Shown one piece after another: positions 1 through 8,351 of a stretch of DNA of 64,000 bases (the stretch's first letter is position 1; every line of letters starts with the position of its first letter). Position numbers and translations under genes: made by a program. The stretch spans positions 124,001 through 188,000 of the forward strand of contig NZ_JAFFZM010000002.1 in the NCBI RefSeq assembly GCF_017676345.1, read 5' to 3'. The notes below the pieces were generated by a model. The model made no database searches, had not been told where the DNA came from, and worked only from the letters and a program-made list of their open reading frames with translations. Source of the DNA: Streptomyces smyrnaeus. Lineage in GTDB: Bacteria > Actinomycetota > Actinomycetes > Streptomycetales > Streptomycetaceae.

Positions 1-1736
1 CCGCCGAAGAGCCTTCCGCGCAGACGGTCAACCTCGGCACCGTCGCTCCCAGGGCGGCCCCGCCAGCAGCAGGGGATGCCGCCGCGCCCGCCAAGACCGG
101 CGGCGGGGGAGGGCTCCTCAAGTCCAGCGCCATCATGGCCGCGGGCACGATGGTCTCCCGGCTCACCGGATTCGTCCGCTCCGCGATGATCGTCGCCGCG
201 CTCGGCGCCTCGGCCCTCGGTGACAGCTACCAGCTCGCCATCACGCTTCCGACGATGCTCTACATCCTCACCGTCGGCGGCGGCCTCAACTCCGTCTTCG
301 TCCCGCAGCTCGTCCGGTCCATGAAGGACGACGAGGACGGTGGGCAGGCGTATGCGAACCGGCTGCTGACGCTGGTCGCCGTGATCCTGGGCGGACTGGC
401 CGTGGCCGCCGTCTTCGCCGCACCGCTGCTGGTGCGGCTGATGTCGGTCAAGCTCGCCGAGAACCCGGCCGCCAACGAGGTCACCACCACCTTCGTGCGC
501 TACTGCCTGCCCTCGATCTTCTTCATGGGCATCCACGTGGTGATGGGCCAGGTACTCAACGCGCGGGGCCGCTTCGGCGCCATGATGTGGACCCCGGTCC
601 TCAACAACATCGTCATCATCACGACGATCAGCATGTTTCTGTGGGTGTACGGCACCGCCGACACCTCGGACCTGACCGTCAACACCATCCCCCCCGAGGG
701 CGTACGGCTGCTGGGCATCGGCACCCTGCTGGGCCTGGTCGTCCAGGCGCTGGCGATGATCCCCTATCTGCGGGCCGCCGGGTTCCGTATCCGGCCCCGC
801 TTCGATTGGCGCGGCCACGGCCTGGGCAAGGCGGCCAAGCTGGCCAAGTGGACCATCCTGTTCGTGCTCGCCAACCAGGCCGGCGTACTGGTCGTCTCCC
901 AGCTGTCCACCTGGGCAGGCACCACCGCCGCCCAGGACGGCCACTCCGGCACCGGTTACATCGCCTACTCCAACGCCCAGCTCATCTGGACCATGCCGCA
1001 GTCGATCATCACCGTCTCGGTGATGGCGGCGCTGCTGCCCCGCCTCTCCCGCTCCGCCGCCGACGGTGACACCGGCGCGGTGCGCGACGACATCTCCCAG
1101 GGGCTGCGCAACTCGGCCGTCGCCATCGTCCCGATCGCCTTCGGCTTCGTGGCGCTCGGCATCCCGATGTGCACCATGATCTACGGCTCGGCGGGCGAGG
1201 ACGCGGCCCGTTCCATGGGATACATGCTGATGGCCTTCGGCCTCGGCCTGATCCCGTACTCGGTGCAGTACGTCGTGCTGCGCGCCTTCTACGCCTACGA
1301 GGACACCCGCACCCCGTTCTTCAACACGGTGATAGTGGCCGCCGTCAACGCCGCCGCCTCCGCCCTGTGCTTCCTGCTGCTTCCCGCCCGCTGGGCAGTC
1401 GTGGGGATGGCCGCCTCCTACGGGCTCGCCTACATCATCGGTGTCGGCATCGCCTGGCGCCGGCTCCGCAACCGGCTGGGCGGCGATCTGGACGGGCGGC
1501 ATGTGATCCGTACGTACACCAGGCTGGCGGGTGCCAGCGTCCCGGCCACCATCGCCGCGGGCGCCGCGGCCTGGGGCATCACCCATGCGCTGGGTGTCGG
1601 CACCCTCGGCTCGATCGCCGCCCTCGTCGGTGGAGGGATCGTTTTGGGCGCGGTTTTCGTCCTAGCGGCGAAGCGCATGCGCATCGAGGAGATGACGGCG
1701 ATGCTCGGCATGGTCCGCGCCAGGCTCGGCCGATGA
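1..1736 (+). CDS. murJ: MurJ/MviN lipid II flippase, 5' end outside window
   Basis: The reading frame is open to the left edge, so the true start lies outside and only the last 577 codons are seen. Residues before Met at 135 are Ala/Pro/Gly-rich, fitting the disordered N-terminal extension of actinobacterial MurJ. From 135 on the protein is a chain of hydrophobic segments, beginning with the SxxxRxTGFVRSxxxxxxxG signature of the MviN family. The family flips lipid II across the membrane for peptidoglycan synthesis. The pseudokinase and sigM genes follow on the same strand, as expected for this locus. Confidence 0.93.
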   Translation, partial: AEEPSAQTVNLGTVAPRAAPPAAGDAAAPAKTGGGGGLLKSSAIMAAGTMVSRLTGFVRSAMIVAALGASALGDSYQLAITLPTMLYILTVGGGLNSVFVPQLVRSMKDDEDGGQAYANRLLTLVAVILGGLAVAAVFAAPLLVRLMSVKLAENPAANEVTTTFVRYCLPSIFFMGIHVVMGQVLNARGRFGAMMWTPVLNNIVIITTISMFLWVYGTADTSDLTVNTIPPEGVRLLGIGTLLGLVVQALAMIPYLRAAGFRIRPRFDWRGHGLGKAAKLAKWTILFVLANQAGVLVVSQLSTWAGTTAAQDGHSGTGYIAYSNAQLIWTMPQSIITVSVMAALLPRLSRSAADGDTGAVRDDISQGLRNSAVAIVPIAFGFVALGIPMCTMIYGSAGEDAARSMGYMLMAFGLGLIPYSVQYVVLRAFYAYEDTRTPFFNTVIVAAVNAAASALCFLLLPARWAVVGMAASYGLAYIIGVGIAWRRLRNRLGGDLDGRHVIRTYTRLAGASVPATIAAGAAAWGITHALGVGTLGSIAALVGGGIVLGAVFVLAAKRMRIEEMTAMLGMVRARLGR

Positions 1737-1744
1737 AAAACCCG

Positions 1745-1757
1745 GCCGGAAACCGGC
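1745..1757 (+). terminator. short hairpin after murJ
   Basis: GCCGG-AAA-CCGGC forms a 5-bp stem just after the murJ stop. It is small and lacks a U run, so it may only be a weak pause site; murJ and the next gene may still be cotranscribed. Confidence 0.3.
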
Positions 1758-1870
1758 GTATACAACCATCATTCGCCCCCGCGTGTCGTGCATAGCGGCG
1801 AGGTGTAGGCACAATGTTTTTGGCCGTTTCCAGGAAAACGGCCACAACGGATGGGGAGGCAGGAACGACG

Positions 1871-3991
1871 GTGGCGGAACGGAGCACAGCCGCTGTCGGC
1901 GTGGCCGAGACCAGCGGTGCGAACGACGAACCGCTGACCGCCCAGCAGGACGGGGCCACGGGCGACGGTGCGACGGACGCGACGAACGGACACAGTCACG
2001 ACGCCGGGGCTTCCCCGCACAAGGAGGCCTCCACCCACCCCTCCGACGCCGCACCTCTGACGGAATCCCCCGGTGCCACGTCCGGCGCGGAGTCCCCCGA
2101 AGGGACCAGCGCCGCCGAGCCGGATCCCGCCGACCCGGAAGCGGGCCCAGCAGACCCGGGAGCCGCCTCGGAATCGGCCCCGGAACCGGGCCCCGACGCC
2201 GCTGAGACCTCCGCCGCCTCCCCTGCAGACCCCGCGGGCCCCGCGGACCCTGCGGGCCCCGAAGAGACGTCCGCCGCCGAGACCTCCGCCGACGAAGCCG
2301 GTACCGAACCAGACGCCGTAACCGCTGCCGAGGTTGACACTGCGGCCGAAGAAACCGCGGGCAAGGCGGCGGCGAAGACCAAGAGCGGCCCAAAGGACGA
2401 CCCGAGGGACGAGCAGAAGAACAGCGCCAAGGAGCCCGCCGAGGGGCGGGTGCCGGAGCTGCACAGCGGTCACAAGCTCGCCCGGCGCTATCGCCTCGAA
2501 GAGTGCGTCACCCGCCTCGACGGCTTCAGCAGCTGGCGTGCCGTCGACGAGAAGCTCCGCCGCGCCGTCGGGGTCCATGTGCTGCCCGCAGGGCACGCCC
2601 GGGCCCGGCAGGTGCTCGCCGCGGCACGCTCGGCCGCTCTGCTCGGCGACCCCCGGTTCGTGCAGGTCCTCGACGCGGTCGAGGAGGACGACCTGGTCTA
2701 CGTCGTCCACGAGTGGCTGCCCGACGCCGTCCCGCTCAACGAGCTGCTCGCCGCGGGCGCGCTGGAACCGCACGAGGCCTACCAGCTCGTCAGCCAGCTC
2801 GCCCAGGCACTGGCCGCCGCGCACCGTGAGGGGCTCGCACATCTGCGGCTGACGCCGTCCTGTGTGCTCCGCACCGGCATGGGCCAGTACCGCATCCGTG
2901 GGCTCGCCGTGAACGCCGCCCTGCGCGGCGTCACCAGCGACCATCCGCAGCGGGACGACACCGAGGCGATCGGCGCGCTGCTGTACGCGGCGCTCACCCA
3001 GCGCTGGCCGTACGAGGAGGGCGCACACGGGCTGCCCGGAGTCGGCTCGCTGGACATCGGTGCCCTGGTGGCCCCCGAGCAGCTGCGGGCGGGCGTCCAC
3101 CGCGGGCTGTCCACGCTGGCCATGCGCGCCCTGGTCAACGACGGCGCCACCGCTTCCCGGCAGGAGCAGCCCTGCACCACCCCGGAGGAGCTGTCCAAGG
3201 CGGTCTCCGCGCTGCCCCGCATCCGTCCGCCGGAGCCGGCCTTCTCCGCCCCTCCGGCGTACCAGCACAACGGCTACCAGAAGGGCGGCTACGCGGGACC
3301 GGGCGGACCTGGTGGCGCGGCCCCCGGCACTCCGGCCGCCAGGGCGGGAGCGGAGCCCCCGGCCCCGCCCACGCTGCCGGGGCGTACCGGCAAGGTCCTC
3401 AAGTGGGGAGTCTCCGCGCTCCTGATCGCCGCGCTCGGGCTGGGCAGCTGGCAGGTCGCCGACGCGCTGCTCAAGGGCGAGCCGATCACCAAGAAGCCCG
3501 TCAAGCAGGCGAAGGGCGAGGACAAGCCGGCGCAGACCGGCAAGCCCGTCAAGGTCGAGGACGTACAGGACTTCGACCCGGAGAGCTCGGACGGCCGGGA
3601 GAAGCCGGAGCGGGCCGGCGACGCCGTGGACGGCAAGCCGAACACCTACTGGCTCACGGACAAGTACCTGGGACACGCCACGTTCGGCAACCTCAAGTCG
3701 GGCGCCGGCCTCATCCTCGACCTGGGGAAGACCCGGCAGGTCAGCCAGCTCAAGGTCGACTTCATCGGCAAGACCTCCGCGAGCTTCCTGGCGGCACCGA
3801 AGAGCGTCACCAACATGCCCTCCTCACTGGGCAGCTTCAGCAAGGTCGCCAACGGCTCCGGCGCCCACCTCACGCTGAAGGCGAAGAAGCCCATCAAGAC
3901 CCGCTACGTACTGCTGTGGCTCACCAAGCTCCCACTCACCGACGAGGGCAACTACCGTGGTCGCGTCACGGAGGTCCAGGTCCTCAGTTGA
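1871..3991 (+). CDS. membrane pseudokinase with extracellular C-terminal domain, MurJ partner
   Basis: About 706 residues from GTG 1871, chosen because GGGAGG lies 11 bases upstream; an in-frame ATG at 1814 is possible but lacks a good ribosome site. Residues 1-190 are an acidic Ala/Pro/Glu-rich disordered region. Residues about 200-450 have the fold pattern of a Ser/Thr kinase, but the catalytic HRD loop reads GLAHLRLTPS and DFG is replaced by RGLAVN, so catalysis is unlikely. A membrane segment follows near 510-532, then a discoidin-like extracellular domain with NTYWLTD and LILDLG. In Mycobacterium tuberculosis a similar pseudokinase and outer domain are fused to MviN and bind FhaA; here they form a separate gene. 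A role in controlling MurJ is inferred. Confidence 0.82.
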   Translation: MAERSTAAVGVAETSGANDEPLTAQQDGATGDGATDATNGHSHDAGASPHKEASTHPSDAAPLTESPGATSGAESPEGTSAAEPDPADPEAGPADPGAASESAPEPGPDAAETSAASPADPAGPADPAGPEETSAAETSADEAGTEPDAVTAAEVDTAAEETAGKAAAKTKSGPKDDPRDEQKNSAKEPAEGRVPELHSGHKLARRYRLEECVTRLDGFSSWRAVDEKLRRAVGVHVLPAGHARARQVLAAARSAALLGDPRFVQVLDAVEEDDLVYVVHEWLPDAVPLNELLAAGALEPHEAYQLVSQLAQALAAAHREGLAHLRLTPSCVLRTGMGQYRIRGLAVNAALRGVTSDHPQRDDTEAIGALLYAALTQRWPYEEGAHGLPGVGSLDIGALVAPEQLRAGVHRGLSTLAMRALVNDGATASRQEQPCTTPEELSKAVSALPRIRPPEPAFSAPPAYQHNGYQKGGYAGPGGPGGAAPGTPAARAGAEPPAPPTLPGRTGKVLKWGVSALLIAALGLGSWQVADALLKGEPITKKPVKQAKGEDKPAQTGKPVKVEDVQDFDPESSDGREKPERAGDAVDGKPNTYWLTDKYLGHATFGNLKSGAGLILDLGKTRQVSQLKVDFIGKTSASFLAAPKSVTNMPSSLGSFSKVANGSGAHLTLKAKKPIKTRYVLLWLTKLPLTDEGNYRGRVTEVQVLS

Positions 3992-4043
3992 GGCCGCGGG
4001 CGCCGCTTCCGACCTGGGCGCGGCAGGGTGAGGGGAGGGGCTG

Positions 4044-4853
4044 ATGGCGAGCGAGGACGCGCCCGGTGCGATAGCCGGGCCGGACGACAAGGAACTGCTC
4101 GCCCGCCATGTGGCGGGCGATCCGGATGCGTTCGGCGAACTCGTCCGTCGCCATCGGGACCGCCTGTGGGCCGTGGCGCTGCGGACGCTCGGAGACCGTG
4201 AGGAGGCCGCCGACGCCGTGCAGGACGCCCTCATCTCCGCCTACCGGGCCGCACGCACCTTCCGCGGCCAGTCCGCCGTCACCACCTGGCTGCACCGCAT
4301 CACGGTCAACGCCTGTCTGGACCGTGCCCGCAAGGCCGCCTCCCGCCGCTCGACGCTCACCGACGACACCGAGCGCATGGAGCAGCTGCTGGAACCGCAG
4401 GAGTCCGCGGCCGCGCCCGTCGAGCGCCAGGATGTACAGCGGCAGGTGGTCTCCGCCCTCTCCGAGCTGCCGGTCGAGCAGCGGGCCGCGCTCGTGCTGG
4501 TCGACATGCAGGGTTACCCCGTCGCCGAGGCCGCCGAAGTGCTGGAGGTGGCCGTGGGTACCGTCAAGAGCCGCTGCGCCCGTGGCCGCGCCCGGCTGCT
4601 CCCACTCGTCTCCCACCTACGCAGGGACGGCGACGGCGGCCCGAACGGCGACGCCGCCCCGGACAGGGGCAGCGGTACGAACAGGAGCAGCAGCCCGAAC
4701 AAGGGCAGTGCGGACGGTGGCAGCAGCACCGAACGGAACCCGTCCTCGGGAGCATCCGTCCCACCACCAAGAGGGGTACCGCCGAAGACCGCGCGGAATG
4801 CCCAGCAGGACACCACTGGCTCCGGGGCCGTGAAAGGAGGGGGACAGGCATGA
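4044..4853 (+). CDS. sigM: ECF RNA polymerase sigma factor SigM
   Basis: 269 residues; ATG 4044 follows GGGGAGGGG. Region 2 lies near residues 15-95 (DPDAFGELVRRHRDRLW, then AADAVQDALISAYR and WLHRITVNACLDRAR) and region 4 near 130-190 (LSELPVEQRAALVLVDMQGYPVAEAAEVL, VGTVKSRCARGRARL). Residues after about 195 are a Gly/Ser/Asn/Pro-rich disordered tail of some 70 residues, unusual for the family. The stop overlaps the start of the anti-sigma gene by 4 bp (ATGA), so the pair is translationally coupled. The position between the MurJ locus and trxBA matches M. tuberculosis sigM. Confidence 0.92.
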   Translation: MASEDAPGAIAGPDDKELLARHVAGDPDAFGELVRRHRDRLWAVALRTLGDREEAADAVQDALISAYRAARTFRGQSAVTTWLHRITVNACLDRARKAASRRSTLTDDTERMEQLLEPQESAAAPVERQDVQRQVVSALSELPVEQRAALVLVDMQGYPVAEAAEVLEVAVGTVKSRCARGRARLLPLVSHLRRDGDGGPNGDAAPDRGSGTNRSSSPNKGSADGGSSTERNPSSGASVPPPRGVPPKTARNAQQDTTGSGAVKGGGQA

Positions 4854-5956
4854 CCTCCACATCCACCCCTTTCCCGCACGGCGAGCACCCGGAGGTACCC
4901 GAGATCTCCGCGCTCAGCGAGGGGATCCTGCCCGTCGAGCGCCAGGCGGACCTTCGCGCCCACCTTGTCGAGTGCGAGCTGTGTGCCGACGTGTACGCCT
5001 CGCTGGAGGAGATCCGCGAGACGCTCGGCGCCCTGCCCGGCCCCGCCCCCATGCCGGAGGACGTGGCGAACCGCATCGACGCGGCCCTCGCGGCGGAGGC
5101 GCTGCTGTCGGCGACAGCACCGGAGGAAGCCGAAACCGCTCCGTCCGAAGAGGCAGCTTCGGACGACGAGACAGCTCCGGACAACGAGGCCGCTCCTGGC
5201 GACAAGGCCGCTCCGGACAGCAGGACCGGTACGCGGGGCGGTGCCGTTTCACGTGAAACGGCTGCCGATCCTTCCGTCGAACCTGCATCGGAGCCGACCG
5301 CAGACCCGGTTTCACGTGAAACAGCCACCCCCGTCCCCCTCAATGTGCGACGCCGGAAGCGGACGGTGCTGCTTGTCGCGGCGGCTTCCGTGGCGGCACT
5401 CACGCTCGGCGGAATCACCGTGCGGGAGCTCACCAAACCGGCCCCCGGCGAGGTGAGTTCGGAGACCGCGCAGTCGGCGACCGGCAAGCATGCCCCAAAG
5501 GATCCGCCGAGCTCCACGTCCTCCACGGATACGGATGCCGGCGGCAGCAGCGACGACCAGCAACTGCGCAAGCGGGTCCAGCGGCTGCTTTCGGGCGAAG
5601 GATCACCGTCCCCCTCGCAGAAGCCCCCCGGCAACTCCGCACCGCCCAGCGACTCCCCCTCGGTCGACACCAAGCAGAGTCCCAGCAGCGACGACAACAC
5701 GCTCCGCGACGACACCCTCGGCGGCGGACAGTCCGTACCGTCCTGCGTACGCGACGGGATCAACCGTACGGAGACTCCGCTGGCCGTTGCTCCCGATGCC
5801 CTCTTCGAGAACCGCACCGGCTATCTGGTCGTCCTGCCGCACCAGGGTGGCAACCCGAAGCTGGTGGACGCCTATCTGGTGGACCCCTCCTGTATCAGCG
5901 CCGACCCGCCCGCACCCGGGAAAGTGCTGTTCAAGGGGACCTACCCGCGCGGGTGA
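4850..5956 (+). CDS. zinc-type membrane anti-sigma factor with two internal parS sites
   Basis: 368 residues. The N-terminal domain carries the ZAS signature HxxxCxxC (His38, Cys42, Cys45). A disordered Glu/Ala/Pro linker covers 90-165, one membrane segment covers 171-191, and a C-terminal extracellular domain follows. It should bind SigM in the cytoplasm and release it on an envelope signal; this follows from the family and the ATGA overlap with sigM. The linker encodes VSRET twice, at residues 133-137 and 154-158, and each copy is exactly a parS site. It corresponds in position to M. tuberculosis rsmA. Confidence 0.85.
   Translation: MTSTSTPFPHGEHPEVPEISALSEGILPVERQADLRAHLVECELCADVYASLEEIRETLGALPGPAPMPEDVANRIDAALAAEALLSATAPEEAETAPSEEAASDDETAPDNEAAPGDKAAPDSRTGTRGGAVSRETAADPSVEPASEPTADPVSRETATPVPLNVRRRKRTVLLVAAASVAALTLGGITVRELTKPAPGEVSSETAQSATGKHAPKDPPSSTSSTDTDAGGSSDDQQLRKRVQRLLSGEGSPSPSQKPPGNSAPPSDSPSVDTKQSPSSDDNTLRDDTLGGGQSVPSCVRDGINRTETPLAVAPDALFENRTGYLVVLPHQGGNPKLVDAYLVDPSCISADPPAPGKVLFKGTYPRG
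5246..5259. promoter_or_regulatory. parS: parS site 1 (ParB binding)
   Basis: Perfect palindrome GTTTCACGTGAAAC, the Streptomyces centromere sequence, inside the anti-sigma gene. Read in frame as Val-Ser-Arg-Glu-Thr. Confidence 0.95.
5309..5322. promoter_or_regulatory. parS: parS site 2 (ParB binding)
   Basis: Perfect GTTTCACGTGAAAC, 63 bp from the first site and in the same coding frame (VSRET). Confidence 0.95.
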
Positions 5957-6061
5957 CACGGGGACGCGGGCACGGGAATGTCTGCCCCGTAGGATCCGTT
6001 GGACGGGGTGCAAGCCTCGGCAGAAGATCCCGGAAGCAGTCGGCAGACAAGGAAGACTCCC

Positions 6062-7048
6062 GTGAGCGACGTCCGTAACGTCATCATCATCGGCTCGGGC
6101 CCAGCCGGATACACGGCTGCGCTCTACACCGCCCGCGCGTCGCTGAAGCCGTTGGTGTTCGAGGGCTCCGTCACCGCAGGCGGGGCGCTGATGAACACCA
6201 CTGAGGTCGAGAACTTCCCCGGGTTCCAGGAGGGCATCATGGGCCCGGAACTCATGGACAACATGCGCGCCCAGGCCGAGCGCTTCGGCGCCGAGCTGGT
6301 CCCGGACGACGTCACGGCTGTCGATCTGTCCGGCCCGGTGAAGAGCGTCACAGACTCCAACGGCACCGTGCACCGTGCCCGGACCGTGATCGTCTCCACC
6401 GGCTCGCAGCACCGCACGCTGGGTCTGCCGCTGGAGGAGGAGCTCTCCGGTCGCGGTGTCTCCTACTGCGCCACCTGTGACGGCTTCTTCTTCCGTGAGC
6501 AGCACATCGCCGTCGTGGGTGGTGGCGACACCGCCATGGAGGAGGCCACGTTCCTCTCCCGCTTCGCGGCCTCGGTCACCGTGATCCACCGCCGGGACAC
6601 ACTGCGCGCCTCCAAGGCGATGCAGGAGCGTGCCTTCGCCGACCCGAAGATCTCCTTCGCGTGGGACAGCGAGGTCGCCGAGATCCACAGCAAGGACGGC
6701 AAGCTGTCCGGCCTCACGCTGCGCGACACCCAGAACGGCGAGACGCGCGAGCTGGATGTGACGGGCCTGTTCGTCGCCATCGGCCACGACCCGCGTGTGG
6801 AGCTGTTCAAGGACCAGCTGACCCTGGACGAGGACGGCTACCTCAAGGTGGACGCCCCCTCCACCCGCACCAATGTGCCCGGGGTCTTCGCAGCCGGCGA
6901 TGTGGTGGACCACACCTACCGCCAGGCCATCACCGCGGCGGGCACCGGCTGCTCCGCGGCGCTGGACGCCGAGCGCTACCTGGCCGCGCTCACCGACGTG
7001 GCCACCGAGGAGACCCCGGAGCCGGAGAAGACCGCCGCAGCGGTCTGA
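6062..7048 (+). CDS. trxB: thioredoxin reductase
   Basis: 328 residues from GTG 6062, with AAGGAAG upstream; an in-frame ATG at 5999 would add 21 residues without homology. The protein has an N-terminal FAD-binding [16 protein letters not shown], the redox-active CATC pair in [11 protein letters not shown], the NADPH-binding [10 protein letters not shown], and the C-terminal FAD motif [10 protein letters not shown]. It passes electrons from NADPH to the thioredoxin encoded 82 bp downstream. Length and motif order are normal for the family. Confidence 0.97.
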   Translation: MSDVRNVIIIGSGPAGYTAALYTARASLKPLVFEGSVTAGGALMNTTEVENFPGFQEGIMGPELMDNMRAQAERFGAELVPDDVTAVDLSGPVKSVTDSNGTVHRARTVIVSTGSQHRTLGLPLEEELSGRGVSYCATCDGFFFREQHIAVVGGGDTAMEEATFLSRFAASVTVIHRRDTLRASKAMQERAFADPKISFAWDSEVAEIHSKDGKLSGLTLRDTQNGETRELDVTGLFVAIGHDPRVELFKDQLTLDEDGYLKVDAPSTRTNVPGVFAAGDVVDHTYRQAITAAGTGCSAALDAERYLAALTDVATEETPEPEKTAAAV

Positions 7049-7130
7049 CGGCCCCAGTCATCGAGGGGGCCGGCCCGTCCCCCGCCGGCTCCCACCCACC
7101 CGCAGTACACAGAGAATGAGGAGAAGCACC

Positions 7131-7460
7131 ATGGCCGGTGCCACCGTGACCGCGACCGACGCCGACTTCGACGACGTCGTCCTGAAGAGCGACAAGCCCG
7201 TGCTGGTCGACTTCTGGGCAGCCTGGTGCGGTCCGTGCCGTCAGATCGCCCCGTCGCTGGAAGCCATCGCCTCCGAGCACGCCGACAAGTTGACGGTGGT
7301 CAAGCTCAACATCGATGAGAACCCGGGCGTCGCTGCCAAGTACGGCATCATGTCGATCCCGACCATGAACGTCTACCAGGGCGGCGAGGTCGTGAAGACC
7401 ATCGTCGGCGCCAAGCCGAAGGCCGCCATCGAGAAGGACCTCGCGGACTTCATCGGCTGA
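7131..7460 (+). CDS. trxA: thioredoxin
   Basis: 109 residues from ATG 7131, with GAGGAG about 7 bases upstream. The active site WCGPC sits in VLVDFWAAWCGPCRQI, and the cis-Pro motif is SIPTM. It reduces protein disulfides in the cytoplasm and is recycled by the upstream TrxB. The gene ends in an unusual terminator palindrome that contains a parS site. Confidence 0.97.
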   Translation: MAGATVTATDADFDDVVLKSDKPVLVDFWAAWCGPCRQIAPSLEAIASEHADKLTVVKLNIDENPGVAAKYGIMSIPTMNVYQGGEVVKTIVGAKPKAAIEKDLADFIG

Positions 7461-7477
7461 AGACCGCTTCACCATCC

Positions 7478-7515
7478 CTGAGGGGCGCTGTTTCACGTGA
7501 AACGGCGCCCCTCAG
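7478..7515. terminator. trxA terminator palindrome enclosing parS
   Basis: An almost perfect 38-bp palindrome: CTGAGGGGCGC, then T-parS-G, then GCGCCCCTCAG. The only non-Watson-Crick pair is the T/G flanking parS. In RNA this is a strong GC hairpin followed by UCGUUCU, just after trxA; in DNA it is a ParB target. Confidence 0.8.
7490..7503. promoter_or_regulatory. parS: parS site 3 (ParB binding)
   Basis: Perfect GTTTCACGTGAAAC at the centre of the trxA terminator palindrome. It is the only one of the five sites in the window that is clearly intergenic. Confidence 0.95.
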
Positions 7516-7575
7516 TCGTTCTCGGCGTATCAGTCGGCAGCCGGTACCAGTCGGCCACGAAGACCGCACCCGGTA

Positions 7576-8214
7576 TCACAGCGGCCGAAGCGCCGGCTCC
7601 TTGCTATGGACCTTGCCCAGCAACTGGTCCAGCGCCCGCTCCATGTCATGGCGCCACGAGACGGTGGAGCGCAGCTCCAACCGCAGCCGGGGATGGCGGG
7701 GATGCGGGCGGACAGTTTTGAAGCCCACAGCGAGCAGATGGTCGGCTGGAAGCAGACAGGCCGGCTCCACCCACTGCGTGTCCGCGAAGGCTTCTATCGC
7801 CTTGAACCCCCGCTGCAGCAGATCCTTCGCCACCGTCTGCACCATCACCCTCCCGAGCCCCTGCCCCTGGAACTCCGGCAGCAGAAAGGCTGTCATCAGC
7901 TGCACCGCATCCGGGGAGACCGGGCTGGTGGGGAAGGCGAAGGAGCGCGGCACATATGCGGGGGGCGCGTAGAGCACATAGCCGACCGCTACGTCGTCGA
8001 CGTAGACGACCCGGCCGCAGGAACCCCACTCCAGCAGCACAGCCGAGATCCAGGCTTCCTTCTCCAGATCCGGCCGCCCCGACCTCTTCGCTTCCTCACC
8101 GCTGACCGGGTCCAACTCCCAGAAGACGCAGCCACGGCAGCGCTTCGGAAGGTCCGGGAGATTGTCCAGCGTGAGCGGAACGAGCTGTCGCCCCATGACA
8201 GACATCGTATCCAT
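7576..8214 (-). CDS. GNAT family N-acetyltransferase
   Basis: Up to 212 residues; in-frame ATG codons at 8214, 8205 and 8196 all lack a clear ribosome site, and MGRQLVPLTL from 8196 looks like the natural domain start. The acetyl-CoA loop reads EFQGQGLGRVMVQ, preceded by a strand of the type LMTAFLLP. An N-terminal CxxC-like stretch (KRCRGCVFWEL) is present. The substrate is unknown. The gene follows parB on the same strand; its start region is buried in an 18-bp inverted repeat described separately. Confidence 0.85.
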   Translation of the reverse strand: MDTMSVMGRQLVPLTLDNLPDLPKRCRGCVFWELDPVSGEEAKRSGRPDLEKEAWISAVLLEWGSCGRVVYVDDVAVGYVLYAPPAYVPRSFAFPTSPVSPDAVQLMTAFLLPEFQGQGLGRVMVQTVAKDLLQRGFKAIEAFADTQWVEPACLLPADHLLAVGFKTVRPHPRHPRLRLELRSTVSWRHDMERALDQLLGKVHSKEPALRPL

Positions 8215-8229
8215 GGGGCGACAGCTCGT
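8180..8229. repeat. 18-bp perfect inverted repeat across the GNAT start
   Basis: Arms 8180-8197 and 8212-8229 are exact reverse complements, with a 14-base loop. Each arm contains ATG in the minus direction (8214 and 8196). It may be the parAB terminator, an operator, or an RNA hairpin that hides the start codon. Confidence 0.8.
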
Positions 8230-8351
8230 CGGTGAGTTTCTTCTGTTGTGGCTCTACGAAGCCGAGTCTTCGAGGACTTCCCGCTGCCAGCAGTTCAGCC
8301 CTTCGAGGGGGCAGCCCTCCAGGAGGACAGCTGCTTCCAGAGGGGCAGGGT

